From contig NZ_JAJAVF010000004.1 of assembly GCF_020531845.1 (NCBI RefSeq), forward strand, positions 290,045 through 354,044: a stretch of 64,000 nt of DNA, given 5' to 3'. A program made the translations under genes and the position numbers. The notes under the pieces are model-generated. The model was not told the DNA's origin. It saw nothing but the letters and a program-made list of their open reading frames with translations, and ran no database searches. Source of the DNA: Methylobacillus methanolivorans. GTDB lineage: Bacteria; Pseudomonadota; Gammaproteobacteria; Burkholderiales; Methylophilaceae. Below are positions 17,377 to 26,378 of the stretch, piece after piece (the stretch's first letter is position 1; the number at the start of each line of letters is the position of its first letter).

Positions 17377-18888
17377 TTATACCTTGAGCTGCGGACGATC
17401 CGGTTCCGGCCAGTCGGTATGGAAGAACTGGCCGCGTGGCTGGTCTGTGCGTTCGTAGGTGTGGGCACCAAAGTAATCGCGTTGTGCCTGCAACAGGTTG
17501 GCAGGCAGTGTTGCGCTACGGTAGCCGTCATAGTAGGACAACGCTGCGCAGAATGCCTGCGCCGGGATGCCGTTACGCACCGCCAGTGAAACCACTTCGC
17601 GCCAGCTTTCCTGGCCTTCATCCAGTGCTTCGGTGAAGTAAGGGTCTAGCATCAGGTTCTTGAGGCGTGAATCAAGCGCATAAGCATCGGTGATTTTTTG
17701 CAGGAAGCGGGCGCGGATGATGCAACCGCCACGCCAGATTTGTGCGATCTCACCGAAGTTGAGCTTCCAGTTGTAAGCAACCTGAGCTTTGTCCATGAGC
17801 TGGAAACCTTGAGCGTAAGCGCAGATCTTGGAGCAATACAACGCATTGCGGATCGCCTCGATCAGCTTTTCGCGGTCGGCTTCCAGTTTGATGGTGGGGC
17901 CCTTGAGGATGGTGCTGGCTTCCACACGTTCATCCTTGACGGTAGAAAGGGCACGCGCAAACACGGCGGCGGCGATTGCGTTGGCCGGTGAGCCCAGTTC
18001 CAGTGCGTTGGCGGCAGTCCATTGACCTGTACCTTTTTGGCCTGCGGCATCCATGATCTTGTCTACGAGGAAGCCGTCACCAGAGGGGTCTTTTTGTTGC
18101 AGGATGTCGCCGGTGATTTCGATCAGGAAGCTCGACAGTTCGCCCTTGTTCCATTCCTCGAATACCTTGCCGATCTCGTCTGCACGCATGCCAAGCAGGT
18201 TCTTCATCAGCCAGTAGGCTTCGCAGATCAACTGCATGTCGATATATTCGATGCCGTTGTGCACCATCTTGACATAGTGCCCAGCGCCATCAGGGCCGAT
18301 ATATTCGGCACAGGAGAAGCCGCCTTGCACGGGCTTGCCGGGCTCAGCGCCTTCAATTGGCTTGCCGGTGCGTGGATCTACCTTGGCAGCAATGTCGCGC
18401 CAAATCGGTTCGAGCGATGACCATGCCTTGCGTGTACCGCTGGGCATGAGGGATGGGCCAAAGCGTGCACCTGTTTCACCACCTGATACGCCTGAACCAA
18501 TGAATTCCAGGCCTTTCGCCTTGAGTTCCTTCTCGCGGCGAATGGTGTCAGTCCAGAGCGCATTGCCACCATCGATGATGATGTCGCCCTCTTCCAGGAA
18601 AGGAATGAGAGCGTTGATGGTGACATCGGTGGCGCTGCCTGCCTTGACCAACAGCACGATTTTGCGTGGGCGTTTGATGCTCAATACAAAGGTGGCGAGG
18701 TCTTCAAAGCCTTTCAGCTTGGCGGCGGAGGGCTCGTTTTCCTTGCAATGTGCGGTGAATTTGCGCGTTTTTTCCGGGTCGCGGTTGTAGACGGAGATCG
18801 TATAGCCGTGATCTGCGATGTTAAGTGCTAGGTTCTGCCCCATGACTGCTAAACCAATGAGGCCAATATCTGCAGTATTTGTACTCAT
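17377..18888 (-). CDS. gnd: 6-phosphogluconate dehydrogenase, decarboxylating
   Basis: A 503-residue enzyme, somewhat longer than the usual 470. The N-terminal dinucleotide fold is [15 protein letters not shown] with [10 protein letters not shown] downstream, which favours NADP. The signature [18 protein letters not shown] lies at about 135, and the catalytic Lys is in [11 protein letters not shown]. An insertion near 165-190 (around [15 protein letters not shown]) accounts for extra length. It converts 6-phosphogluconate to ribulose-5-phosphate and CO2. In ribulose monophosphate methylotrophs this closes the cyclic oxidation of formaldehyde, so it is central metabolism here. Confidence 0.96.
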   Translation of the reverse strand: MSTNTADIGLIGLAVMGQNLALNIADHGYTISVYNRDPEKTRKFTAHCKENEPSAAKLKGFEDLATFVLSIKRPRKIVLLVKAGSATDVTINALIPFLEEGDIIIDGGNALWTDTIRREKELKAKGLEFIGSGVSGGETGARFGPSLMPSGTRKAWSSLEPIWRDIAAKVDPRTGKPIEGAEPGKPVQGGFSCAEYIGPDGAGHYVKMVHNGIEYIDMQLICEAYWLMKNLLGMRADEIGKVFEEWNKGELSSFLIEITGDILQQKDPSGDGFLVDKIMDAAGQKGTGQWTAANALELGSPANAIAAAVFARALSTVKDERVEASTILKGPTIKLEADREKLIEAIRNALYCSKICAYAQGFQLMDKAQVAYNWKLNFGEIAQIWRGGCIIRARFLQKITDAYALDSRLKNLMLDPYFTEALDEGQESWREVVSLAVRNGIPAQAFCAALSYYDGYRSATLPANLLQAQRDYFGAHTYERTDQPRGQFFHTDWPEPDRPQLKV

Positions 18889-19047
18889 AATGATTGCTTC
18901 TTGTTAAGTAGGGTGGATAGAAACGAGAGCTACAACAGCGCACGAGCCTATACAGCTCGGTAAAACAGCTCCCAGCCAAGACTATAGACCTTTATGGAGG
19001 AACCTACAAAGCCAAAGTTCCGGGAAATATGGAATTTATTAAGGCTG

Positions 19048-19458
19048 TTATGGATTGGCTGGGCTGGTGCCAGCAATATGGGAGATGAGGTTAAGGCGGC
19101 GATTGAGAGTGTGGCCGGCAATCAATAGCAGACTGCCCGGTATCGTCACGGCAATTTCGGCTGTCGTGCTCATTGGCAGAAAGGCTGCGCTACCCACCAG
19201 GGCAAGGCCTGCGGCGAGCAATAGGCTGGGCTTGCCATCACCATGATGACGCCAACCTGACCATGCACCAAAAATAGCAGCAGGTAGTAAGGCGATGAAC
19301 AGCCATACATGCACGCTCTCATCCAGAAACACGGAAAGCGGCAATACCATGGCCAGCAACGGCAGCACGGTACAGTGAATCAGGCACAGCATGGAGACAA
19401 AGTTGCCGAATTTGTCCCAGTTGACGAGTTTTAGGATGGAGAAACGGATGATGTGCAT
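19048..19458 (-). CDS. MerC-domain membrane protein
   Basis: A protein of about 136 residues with four hydrophobic helices (roughly 20-40, 50-65, 75-95 and 100-118). The MerC signature is in the first: FVSMLCLIHCTVLPLL, containing the Cys pair CLIHC. MerC proteins carry mercuric ion inward in mer operons, but chromosomal stand-alone copies are common and may handle other metals. No merR, merA or merT is nearby. The ATG at 19458 is preceded directly by an in-frame GTG. Confidence 0.85.
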   Translation of the reverse strand: MHIIRFSILKLVNWDKFGNFVSMLCLIHCTVLPLLAMVLPLSVFLDESVHVWLFIALLPAAIFGAWSGWRHHGDGKPSLLLAAGLALVGSAAFLPMSTTAEIAVTIPGSLLLIAGHTLNRRLNLISHIAGTSPANP

Positions 19459-19461
19459 CAC

Positions 19462-19741
19462 AGTTGCAGATTGGTATGACAGGATGATTCTAGCGTAATG
19501 AGGATTAAAAAAGCAACTTTGTTGCAGGTCTGTGACAAGGGACTTGGATTCAGCATAGCGTGCAGTTGGAATGCTTGCGAGTTCAAAGGAGATGAGTGGC
19601 CGTTTCGATCATCTATAGAACCTGGATAGCTTGTGCCGCGCGTTTACCCGGAATTACCAAACTTTACATTAATCCTACAAACTTAGGCTCATCCTTGCCA
19701 GTCTTACCGTTACTTTCCAGGTAAGGGATGAATTGAGGTGT
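19462..19741. other. 280-base intergenic region, no gene seen
   Basis: This divergent gap between the MerC gene and the envelope-protein trio has no ORF with a ribosome site, no strong hairpin and no tRNA. It presumably holds promoters for both sides. Confidence 0.5.
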
Positions 19742-20149
19742 ATGGTGGTAATGTCAAAACGGTTGATGACGCTTTTAACGCTGGCTGGTAGCTTGCTGCT
19801 GAGTGCAGGTGTTCAGGCTGATCCTTGGCATGGAGGCCACCGCCATGGAGGTCCCAATGTTGGTTTCTATTTCAGTCCTGGCTTTTATGGCCCAGGCTGG
19901 GGGCCATATTATCCCCGTCCGTACTATGTCGTCCCGCCGCCAATCTATCCCTATTATCCACCCGTGGTGGTGACGCCTGCACCTGTTGCACCGCCTGTGT
20001 ATGTTGAGCAGACGCCGCAGCCAAGCGCAGTGCCAGAGGTGGCTGATAATGGGTATTGGTATTACTGCAAGCAGCCTGAGGGATATTACCCTTATGTGAA
20101 AGAGTGCCCTGCTGGCTGGCAGAAGGTTGCTCCGCAACCTGCACGGTAA
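19742..20149 (+). CDS. Exported Pro/Tyr/Gly-rich protein
   Basis: About 135 residues. A signal peptide (RLMTLLTLAGSLLLSAG, cleavage near VQAD) precedes a low-complexity body rich in Pro, Tyr, His and Gly (WHGGHRHGGP, PPPIYPYYPPVVV) and a C-terminal segment WYYCKQPEGYYPYVKECP with two cysteines. The latter motif occurs in many small proteobacterial envelope proteins of unknown role. The start could be ATG 19742 (with GAGG upstream) or ATG 19751. It is first of three consecutive envelope genes. Confidence 0.75.
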   Translation: MVVMSKRLMTLLTLAGSLLLSAGVQADPWHGGHRHGGPNVGFYFSPGFYGPGWGPYYPRPYYVVPPPIYPYYPPVVVTPAPVAPPVYVEQTPQPSAVPEVADNGYWYYCKQPEGYYPYVKECPAGWQKVAPQPAR

Positions 20150-20163
20150 TGGAAGGAATGATC

Positions 20164-20703
20164 ATGAAACGCCTTGCTGTATGGCTCCCAGTACTGCTAT
20201 TGAGTGCCTGCGCCAGTGTACCGCCGGATGGCCCAAGTCGCATGGCGTTGCCGGGCAGTACCAAGAGTTTTGACCAGTTTCGTTATGACGATAGTGTATG
20301 CCGGCAGTTTGGGTTGGAGCAGAGCGGCTCGGCAAAAGCCGCGGCGAAGGATAGCGCTGTGACCAGTGCTGCTGTGGGTACTGTGGTCGGAGGCTTGCTT
20401 GGCGCTGCAGTAGGTGGGCATGAAGGTGCCGCTGTGGGTGCTGGCTCTGGCCTGTTGTTTGGCACCATGGCAGGAGCCGGCATGGCGGCTGATTCTTACG
20501 ATACTGCGCAACAGCGTTATGACAATGCTTATACGCAATGTATGTATGCCAAGGGGCACAAGGTGGCAGTGTCGGGTAACCTTGCGCAGATGCGCCAGCA
20601 AACAGAGCCAGTACGTCGTAGTGTGCCGCCTCCACCACCGCCTCCTGGATATCGTGGTGAGCCGCTATCCGCTGGCGTGCCGCCAGATTATTACCAACAA
20701 TAA
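20164..20703 (+). CDS. Glycine-zipper lipoprotein
   Basis: A 179-residue lipoprotein with a lipobox LLSAC (Cys 16). A glycine-zipper stretch at about 60-105 (VGTVVGGLLGAAVGGHEGAA) is typical of outer-membrane-inserting 17-kDa-antigen-like domains, and a proline run closes the protein (RRSVPPPPPPPGYRG). GGAAGGA precedes ATG 20164. It lies 14 bases after the previous gene, so the two are co-transcribed. Probably a structural or stress-related envelope component; exact role unknown. Confidence 0.8.
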   Translation: MKRLAVWLPVLLLSACASVPPDGPSRMALPGSTKSFDQFRYDDSVCRQFGLEQSGSAKAAAKDSAVTSAAVGTVVGGLLGAAVGGHEGAAVGAGSGLLFGTMAGAGMAADSYDTAQQRYDNAYTQCMYAKGHKVAVSGNLAQMRQQTEPVRRSVPPPPPPPGYRGEPLSAGVPPDYYQQ

Positions 20704-20779
20704 CAATCATCGTGAATCAAGTAGTTTGCAGGTATCGGGGATTAATAGCATTGCGATACTGCGGTATCAGGAGGACATC

Positions 20780-21289
20780 ATGAAGGATTCAAACAAGAAC
20801 AAGGTATGGTCAGCGCTGGCTGTGGTTATGTTGTCGACCGCTCTTGCCCAAGGCGTGGCATATGCGCACCCCGACGATAGGCCTGATCGGGGCCCACGTC
20901 ATGAACATCGCTGGGATAAGGGCCAGGAGCGAGGCCATGCTGAACGTGGCCCGCGTGGCGGTAAGGGCTGGGATCGCGGCGGACATCCAGTCATGGTCCA
21001 GCAAAATGTGTATTACCAGTTTCGTGACCAGGATAGGATGAGGTTGTATAACCAGTACCAACGCAGCTTCCGCAATGCGCACTGGGGTCGCAGGCCAGAC
21101 TTCAGGCCCGGCTATGTCGTCATGCCAGCTTACCGGCCTTATATCACGCCTGTGCCCGTGCATGTGTTACGCACCTTGCCACCTCCTCCACCGGGGTATG
21201 TGATTGGCTACTATCAAGGTTATAACGTCGTGTACGATCCCACGACTTATGTCATCCTGACAGCGATAGATTTGTTGTCCAGGAGATAA
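20780..21289 (+). CDS. RcnB-family periplasmic protein
   Basis: 169 residues. A signal peptide (ALAVVMLSTALAQGVAYA) is followed by a very basic, His/Arg/Gly/Asp-rich region (PDRGPRHEHRWDKGQERGH) and a C-terminal RcnB-like domain ending in GYNVVYDPTTYVIL. RcnB proteins in E. coli tune nickel/cobalt homeostasis in the periplasm; many relatives are uncharacterised. CAGGAGGA precedes ATG 20780. Third in the envelope-protein row, 76 bases after the lipoprotein. Confidence 0.8.
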   Translation: MKDSNKNKVWSALAVVMLSTALAQGVAYAHPDDRPDRGPRHEHRWDKGQERGHAERGPRGGKGWDRGGHPVMVQQNVYYQFRDQDRMRLYNQYQRSFRNAHWGRRPDFRPGYVVMPAYRPYITPVPVHVLRTLPPPPPGYVIGYYQGYNVVYDPTTYVILTAIDLLSRR

Positions 21290-21290
21290 C

Positions 21291-21806
21291 TCAGGGTTGG
21301 CCGATGAGTTTCAGCCGTAGCTTAGGTTCAGTGGTCCTGGTCCCTAGCCAGATATCCAGAAAGCGGCGGCTGAACTCGGCATCATTAATCGTGGAGGTCA
21401 CTTCGCCATTGCTGAAGAAACGCAGGCTTTGATCCGGTAGTAACAAGGCAGTTAGGCTGTCACCTGCTTTGACGTCGGTGAAAGCGCTCTGCATGACCGG
21501 CGTCCAGCGAGCAATCTTGTCTTCCTCTACCCCTTGTTTGCGCATTTGCTTGGCACCTTCCTTGGCCAGCTCCTCGGCAGTAAAGGTGTGACCGTAGATC
21601 AGCTCCAGGGCATATGGTTTGTCTGCTGTATATTGACCACGCTCTGCCCATAATCTAGCTTCATAAACTTTGATGCCGAACCAACGCAATACGCCCTTGC
21701 CCACTAATGCTACTTGCGGCAAATCTGGCTCAAGATAGGTGGGCGCTGTATCCTTTGCCCAGGCTATGCTGGCGAGCAGCAACCAGCCGATGATCAAAAT
21801 GCGCAT
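21291..21806 (-). CDS. Exported chalcone-isomerase-like protein
   Basis: 171 residues with a signal peptide (ILIIGWLLLASIAWAKD) and a chalcone-isomerase-like domain: GKGVLRWFGIKVYEARLW near 37, LELIYGHTFTAEELA near 70, and a C-terminal FSRRFLDIWLG. Bacterial members are usually periplasmic, of uncertain function, and commonly sit beside fatty-acid-modifying genes, as here. AAGGAGG precedes the ATG, 14 bases after the methyltransferase stop. Its paralogue at 25116 opens the same operon. Confidence 0.82.
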   Translation of the reverse strand: MRILIIGWLLLASIAWAKDTAPTYLEPDLPQVALVGKGVLRWFGIKVYEARLWAERGQYTADKPYALELIYGHTFTAEELAKEGAKQMRKQGVEEDKIARWTPVMQSAFTDVKAGDSLTALLLPDQSLRFFSNGEVTSTINDAEFSRRFLDIWLGTRTTEPKLRLKLIGQP

Positions 21807-21820
21807 GTGAGCCTCCTTTA

Positions 21821-23050
21821 TCAGTACCGATGCAATGTCCAGAGTTTGACGTCGGTACGTTGTTCAATGAAGCCAGCCTCGCAATACTTGAGGTACATTT
21901 CCCATAGACGAATGAAGGCATCGTCAAAACCTTGCGCGCGGATGGCACTCAGTTGTGACATGAAGCGCTGGTGCCACAGATGCAGGGTGTGGGCATAATC
22001 CTGGCCGAAGGACTGTAGTCTCTTGACCTTGAGCCCAGCTCTTTGGGCATGGGTATACAGGCTGGAGGGGCAGGGCAGCATGCCGCCCGGGAAAATAAAT
22101 TGCTGGATGAAGTCAGTGCTGCTGCGATAGTGCGGAAAATAGCGATCTGCAATATCAATACACTGAATTACGACTTTGCCACCTGGCTTTAGGCACTGTT
22201 GCAGGATGGAAAAATACGTCTGCCAGTGAGTCTCACCTACGGCTTCCAGCATTTCAATCGAAACAATATGGTCATATTGCCCGTCAAGATCACGGTAATC
22301 CTGCAAGCAGAGGGTGACCAGGGCATCCAGCCCTTGTTTGTGTATGCGTTGTTCTGCAAATGCCAGTTGTGCAGGCGAGAGGGTAATCCCATCCACCTTG
22401 AAACCACGCTGAGCTGCATATTCTGCGAAGCCGCCCCAACCACAGCCAATTTCAAGGATATGCTGGCCTGGCTGCGCATCCAGTTCATCCAGAATACGCT
22501 GGTATTTGGCATGCTGTGCTTGTTCCAGGGATTGTTCCCGTTGCTTGCCAAACCATGCTGCGGAATAAGTCATGCTGGGATCCAGCCACTGCTGGTAAAA
22601 ATCATTACCCAGGTCGTAATGCGCATGGATATTACGTTTACTTCCAGAGCGACTGTTGGCGTGCAGCCAGAGATGTGACAACCGACGCACCAGCAAGGCC
22701 CACCATTTGCCATGAATGGCTTGTTCCAGCACTTGCTGGTTGTGGATAGCCAGGCGGAACAATGCCAGTAGATCCGGGCTGCTTACCCAGCCTCGGCGCA
22801 CGCTTTCGGCAAAGCCAATATCGCCCTGCACCAGAATCAGGTGGGTTGCCTGCCAATCATGGATATGTAGTTGCGCATTGACGTCACTGGATGTTTGACC
22901 AAAGCTGCGGACCAAGCCATCCGGTGTGGTGACATTCAGCATGCCCTGTTTCAGCTTATCCAGCATGCTGAAAAACATCTGCCCTGGCAGTGGAAGTTTG
23001 GTGACAGGTTGTAGGGACAGGGCGCGATTAGACTTGCTTTTCATTGCCAT
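21821..23050 (-). CDS. Cyclopropane-synthase-like fatty-acyl phospholipid methyltransferase
   Basis: 409 residues of the CFA synthase family: YDLGNDFYQQWLDPSMTYSAAWF region near 150, SAM-binding ILEIGCGWGGFAEYA near 200, and a C-terminal FIFPGGMLPCPSSL. Compared with E. coli Cfa, the cysteine of YSCAYW is Ala (YSAAWF) and the His of LLHTIG is Gln (VIQCID). Both are bicarbonate ligands in Cfa. Loss of both suggests a methylase making a methyl-branched or methylene product instead of a cyclopropane, as for UfaM-type enzymes. Start follows AAGGAAAC and overlaps the DUF1365 gene by 23 bases. Confidence 0.9.
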   Translation of the reverse strand: MAMKSKSNRALSLQPVTKLPLPGQMFFSMLDKLKQGMLNVTTPDGLVRSFGQTSSDVNAQLHIHDWQATHLILVQGDIGFAESVRRGWVSSPDLLALFRLAIHNQQVLEQAIHGKWWALLVRRLSHLWLHANSRSGSKRNIHAHYDLGNDFYQQWLDPSMTYSAAWFGKQREQSLEQAQHAKYQRILDELDAQPGQHILEIGCGWGGFAEYAAQRGFKVDGITLSPAQLAFAEQRIHKQGLDALVTLCLQDYRDLDGQYDHIVSIEMLEAVGETHWQTYFSILQQCLKPGGKVVIQCIDIADRYFPHYRSSTDFIQQFIFPGGMLPCPSSLYTHAQRAGLKVKRLQSFGQDYAHTLHLWHQRFMSQLSAIRAQGFDDAFIRLWEMYLKYCEAGFIEQRTDVKLWTLHRY

Positions 23051-23846
23051 GTTTCCTTTGGTTATAGGTCAGTGATTGTTCAGGCACTGTTGGTTTGGAG
23101 TGGAAGGGTGTTTTCTTCAGCCACAGGCGTAATGCTTGCCAATGAATGCGGAATACCACACCCAGCGTCATGAGTGGCATCTGGCAAAAAGCCGAGAACA
23201 TTGCGCGTGTGGTGGCCGGGCCAACATGGCAATTAATCGAGGTGGCAATTAACGGGGTGTGCGTGGAGTCATGATCAAAGTAATTGATTGCCATGTGGTG
23301 GCGGTGGCCTGATACGGAATACTTGAATTGATAGTGTCCGCTTACATTGCAGAATGGCGAGACATGAAAGGCCTTGCGGCATTCGAGCACAGTATCAGCC
23401 ACAATTGGACTGTTATCTTCCGCGACAAGTAAGTACTGATGGTGCTCACCAAATGTGTTATTGACTTCTGCCAGGATGGCACGCAGGGTACCGTCTTCAT
23501 CATGCAGATACCAGAAACTCACTGGATTGAAGACGTAACCCAGTACCCTAGGCATGGCTTGTAACCAGATTTCGCCAGTAGGCATTGCCATTCCTGCACT
23601 TGTAAGCTGACACTCAAGCCAGCCTATCAAATCGCCTTGGCGGTCACCATGGTCACGCTCGTGGAAACTTAACAGGCGCCAGCGATTGACGGCAAATACC
23701 CCGCTTTGTCGTGCGCGCAAATTGGCCAGTTGACGCAATGGAATGCGTAAGCAGAACACCGGATAAACAAAATGGTGGGGCAAGGGACGGGTGCGTGTGT
23801 GTATCACCTTGCCTAATCCCAGCTCCATGTTGGTTATCTCAGTCAT
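23028..23846 (-). CDS. DUF1365 protein of the lipid-modification operon
   Basis: 272 residues. Signature VLGYVFNPVSFWYLHDEDG near 105 and NNTFGEHHQYLL near 130 identify DUF1365, which almost always pairs with an FAD oxidoreductase and a CFA-like methyltransferase. A hydrophobic stretch near 215-240 may sit at the membrane. Overlaps both neighbours (8 bases upstream, 23 downstream), implying translational coupling. In alphaproteobacteria similar gene sets serve furan-fatty-acid synthesis and singlet-oxygen defence; the exact reaction of this member cannot be assigned from sequence. Confidence 0.88.
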   Translation of the reverse strand: MTEITNMELGLGKVIHTRTRPLPHHFVYPVFCLRIPLRQLANLRARQSGVFAVNRWRLLSFHERDHGDRQGDLIGWLECQLTSAGMAMPTGEIWLQAMPRVLGYVFNPVSFWYLHDEDGTLRAILAEVNNTFGEHHQYLLVAEDNSPIVADTVLECRKAFHVSPFCNVSGHYQFKYSVSGHRHHMAINYFDHDSTHTPLIATSINCHVGPATTRAMFSAFCQMPLMTLGVVFRIHWQALRLWLKKTPFHSKPTVPEQSLTYNQRKHGNEKQV

Positions 23847-25116
23847 AAACCGCTTTCCATGGTGCTTCTACACCCAGTGCCTGTGCTACTCGCAGTGCTG
23901 ATTTCAGGCCATCCTCATGAAAACCATAACCACTCCAGGCACCACAGAACCAGGCGCGGTTGCGGCCCTGTATATCTGGCAGATTTTTCTGGGCGGCGAT
24001 GGCCGTGGCATCCATCAGCGGATGCGCATATTCAAATTGCGCCAGTACTTTGTCGTGGCGTATATCGGTATGCGGATTCAGCGTGACAATCACGGGCTGG
24101 TGCCAGGGCAATGGCTGTAAATGATTCAGTAGGTAGCTCACAGTGACAGGGTATTGCGGCCTGCTATGGATGGGCATGTTGTAGTTCCAGGCGGCCCATG
24201 CTTTTTGATTGGTGGGAAGCAATGCTGCATCCGTATGTAATACCGCCAGGTTGGGTTGGGTATGGAATGCGCTCAATACTCGGCGCTCCTCTGCGTCACA
24301 ATCCAGTAGGCTCAAGCTGGTGGGGGCATGGCATGCCAGGATGACATGGTCAAAGTACTCTACCCCGTGCTTACTATGGATGGCGACATGATCTGTACTA
24401 CGCTGGATAGCAGTGATCGGGCAGTTAAGCCGGGCATCCGGAATGCTGCTGAGCATCTTGTTTACATATTCCCGTGAGCCATGCATGACGGTTTTCCAGG
24501 CAGGGCGTTCATTGATTTGCAACAAGCGATGGTTGAGGCAGAAGCGCAAAAAGGTTGCTGCGGGAAACTCCAGCATTGATGCGGTGGAGCATGACCAGAT
24601 CGCCGCTGCCATGGGTAGAAGATACCACTCGCGCATGGTGTTGCCATATCCATGTTGATCAAGCAGATTGCCCAGCGTGTAATGCTCATCAGGGATGGTG
24701 TTGAGATAATGCTGCGCTTGGCGGTTGAAGCGCAGGATATCCATGAGCATCCACCAGAATTGTGGTCGCAGTAGGTTGCGGCGTTGGCAGAATACGCTAT
24801 CCAGATTGGTGCCTGCCCATTCCAACCCTGCAGCCTCAACTGCAACAGAGAACGTCATCTGACTTTCATGGGTGCGCACGCCTAGGTGCTGGAACAGGGC
24901 GACCAAGTTGGGATAAGTCAGGTCATTGTGCACGAGGAATCCGGTATCCACTGGCGCGGTGATGCCATCCAGCCTGACATCTACCGTATTGCTATGGCCG
25001 CCAAAGTAGTGATTGGCTTCAAATAAAGTGACATCGTGCTTTTTTGCCAGTAGCCAGGCGGCAGCCAGCCCAGAAATACCTGAGCCGACAACGGCAATGC
25101 GATGCCTTGGTGTCAT
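23839..25116 (-). CDS. FAD-dependent oxidoreductase (amine-oxidase/desaturase-like)
   Basis: 425 residues, with the FAD-binding dinucleotide fold at the N-terminus (IAVVGSGISGLAAAWLLA, then FEANHYFGGHSNTV). The C-terminal region closes with WFCGAWSGYGFHEDGLKSA, typical of NAD(P)-binding flavin amine-oxidase-like proteins that accompany DUF1365. A role in desaturating or oxidising methylated acyl chains is plausible. The ATG at 25116 sits just before the fold and overlaps the upstream stop by one base (TAATG); the frame is open for 15 more codons. Confidence 0.9.
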   Translation of the reverse strand: MTPRHRIAVVGSGISGLAAAWLLAKKHDVTLFEANHYFGGHSNTVDVRLDGITAPVDTGFLVHNDLTYPNLVALFQHLGVRTHESQMTFSVAVEAAGLEWAGTNLDSVFCQRRNLLRPQFWWMLMDILRFNRQAQHYLNTIPDEHYTLGNLLDQHGYGNTMREWYLLPMAAAIWSCSTASMLEFPAATFLRFCLNHRLLQINERPAWKTVMHGSREYVNKMLSSIPDARLNCPITAIQRSTDHVAIHSKHGVEYFDHVILACHAPTSLSLLDCDAEERRVLSAFHTQPNLAVLHTDAALLPTNQKAWAAWNYNMPIHSRPQYPVTVSYLLNHLQPLPWHQPVIVTLNPHTDIRHDKVLAQFEYAHPLMDATAIAAQKNLPDIQGRNRAWFCGAWSGYGFHEDGLKSALRVAQALGVEAPWKAVYD

Positions 25117-25613
25117 TACGCCTCTCCCAATAATTGATTGCGCAATCGTGGGCTGTGGCATTGCTGGTGGAACCAGATATCTGCAAAAGCTCGTGGAAAT
25201 CCGCTGCTGACCATGCTGCCTAGCAGTTGTTCGTCATTATAAAAGCGTACTTCCTGCTGTTCTGGCAGAAACAATATCCACAGCAGGTCGCCGCGTCCTG
25301 CATCTGGGATGATGGTACGTAATTGATCTGTCCATTGCGCAATGGCTGTGTCAGCGGCTGAAGCAATGCGCAACATCTCTCTTTGGCTGGCGTCAATGAT
25401 GTAGTCAGCACTTACATTGCGCAGATACTCGAATTGCAGGGCAAAGGCAGTATTGCCAGGCTGATTTTCATGTAGTTCTAAAGTACCTGCCGTCCACAGG
25501 GTGGCACGGTAAATAGAGAATACACTCCAAGTCAGGAGGCCGGATCCTTGCTGCTGCCAATCGGGGCTGTCATTGCCCATCTGGCTGGTGAGGAAGTCCT
25601 TGATTGCTTGCAT
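25116..25613 (-). CDS. Chalcone-isomerase-like protein, first gene of the lipid operon
   Basis: About 165 residues, related to the protein at 21291: WSVFSIYRATLWTAG, ALQFEYLRNVSADYI and FPRAFADIWF align with its paralogue's chalcone-isomerase-like domain. Unlike the paralogue it has no evident signal peptide from ATG 25613, though an in-frame upstream extension (LYLLPIGISGL) is weakly hydrophobic. The start is thus uncertain. First in the five-gene reverse-strand operon, divergent from tetR. Confidence 0.75.
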   Translation of the reverse strand: MQAIKDFLTSQMGNDSPDWQQQGSGLLTWSVFSIYRATLWTAGTLELHENQPGNTAFALQFEYLRNVSADYIIDASQREMLRIASAADTAIAQWTDQLRTIIPDAGRGDLLWILFLPEQQEVRFYNDEQLLGSMVSSGFPRAFADIWFHQQCHSPRLRNQLLGEA

Positions 25614-25627
25614 GCGTAGCCCTGATA

Positions 25628-25639
25628 TACCAATTGGTA
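25628..25639. promoter_or_regulatory. Candidate TetR operator, lipid operon side
   Basis: TACCAATTGGTA is a perfect 12-bp palindrome 15 bases before the ATG of the reverse-strand operon. Its TACCAA/TTGGTA arms resemble typical TetR-family half-sites and the operator at 49470. Binding by the TetR encoded at 25731 is inferred. Confidence 0.5.
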
Positions 25640-25667
25640 GTAAATATAACACAAAAGTTTAAAATAG

Positions 25668-25706
25668 AAACTAATCAGTTTACAAAGTGACTTGTTGGTT
25701 TATAAT
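25668..25706 (+). promoter_or_regulatory. tetR promoter with overlapping palindrome
   Basis: TTTACA at 25679-25684 and TATAAT at 25701-25706, 16 bases apart, form a good sigma-70 promoter for tetR. The palindrome AAACT-AATC-AGTTT at 25668-25681 overlaps the -35 region, a position suited to autorepression. Confidence 0.55.
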
Positions 25707-25730
25707 GGGTAAAAATAGCAGGAACCCAGT

Positions 25731-26345
25731 ATGAGCCAAAGTGTGAAACCAAGTTTGAAAGAGCGGCAGTTTGCCTTGCGAGAGAGCGCTATCCTGGATG
25801 CAGTGGATAGCTTCCTTGCGCGCAAGGGATTTGATTTGATGACGATGGACGAGATTGCGCAGGAGGTAGGTATATCCAAAGCCAGCCTTTACAAGCATTT
25901 CGATTCCAAGGAGTTGTTGGCCGCTGCCACTATGACGCGCTTGGTTGAGCGCACCTTGCAGGTGATAGAGCAGCAAGCTCAAGAGGACAAGCCGCTTGAT
26001 AACTTGCAAGCGCTGGTGGCGTGGAGCGTGCGGGAGCATTTGGCTGGCCGTATGCCCACCCTGCCTTCAACGCGTTCCAGCATTCATGAGTTCATGACAC
26101 GCCATGATCCATACGTGCGTAAGCTGGAAGCGCTGACCGAGATACTGGGTGGCTGGATTATCGCGGCCCAGGCACTGGGCCAGATCAATCCATCGTTGCC
26201 GGGAGAGGTGGTGTTGTACACCATTTATGCGCGGCCTTGTGACCCTGTGATCGATTTTCTCAAGATGGGTGGCGCTTTCACGGACGATGAGATCGTGGAG
26301 GCCATCGTGACGACTTGTTTTGGGGGATTGCAGCCACGCGCTTAG
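25731..26345 (+). CDS. TetR-family regulator of the lipid-modification cluster
   Basis: 204 residues. The N-terminal helix-turn-helix is clear (AILDAVDSFLARKGFDLMTM, then ISKASLYKHFDSKELL). The ligand domain is of the ordinary TetR type, with no recognised signature. It sits between two divergent lipid operons, directly followed in the same direction by the second methyltransferase gene, so it probably controls both. Ligand unknown; a fatty-acid or membrane-stress signal would fit. AGGAA precedes the ATG. Confidence 0.9.
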   Translation: MSQSVKPSLKERQFALRESAILDAVDSFLARKGFDLMTMDEIAQEVGISKASLYKHFDSKELLAAATMTRLVERTLQVIEQQAQEDKPLDNLQALVAWSVREHLAGRMPTLPSTRSSIHEFMTRHDPYVRKLEALTEILGGWIIAAQALGQINPSLPGEVVLYTIYARPCDPVIDFLKMGGAFTDDEIVEAIVTTCFGGLQPRA

Positions 26346-26378
26346 CTGGCTTGTATCCTTTCATGGAGGAGCAACATC

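Noticed and set aside
19048..19458. Mercury-resistance operon
   Set aside because: Only a MerC-like gene is present; merR, merT, merP and merA are absent.
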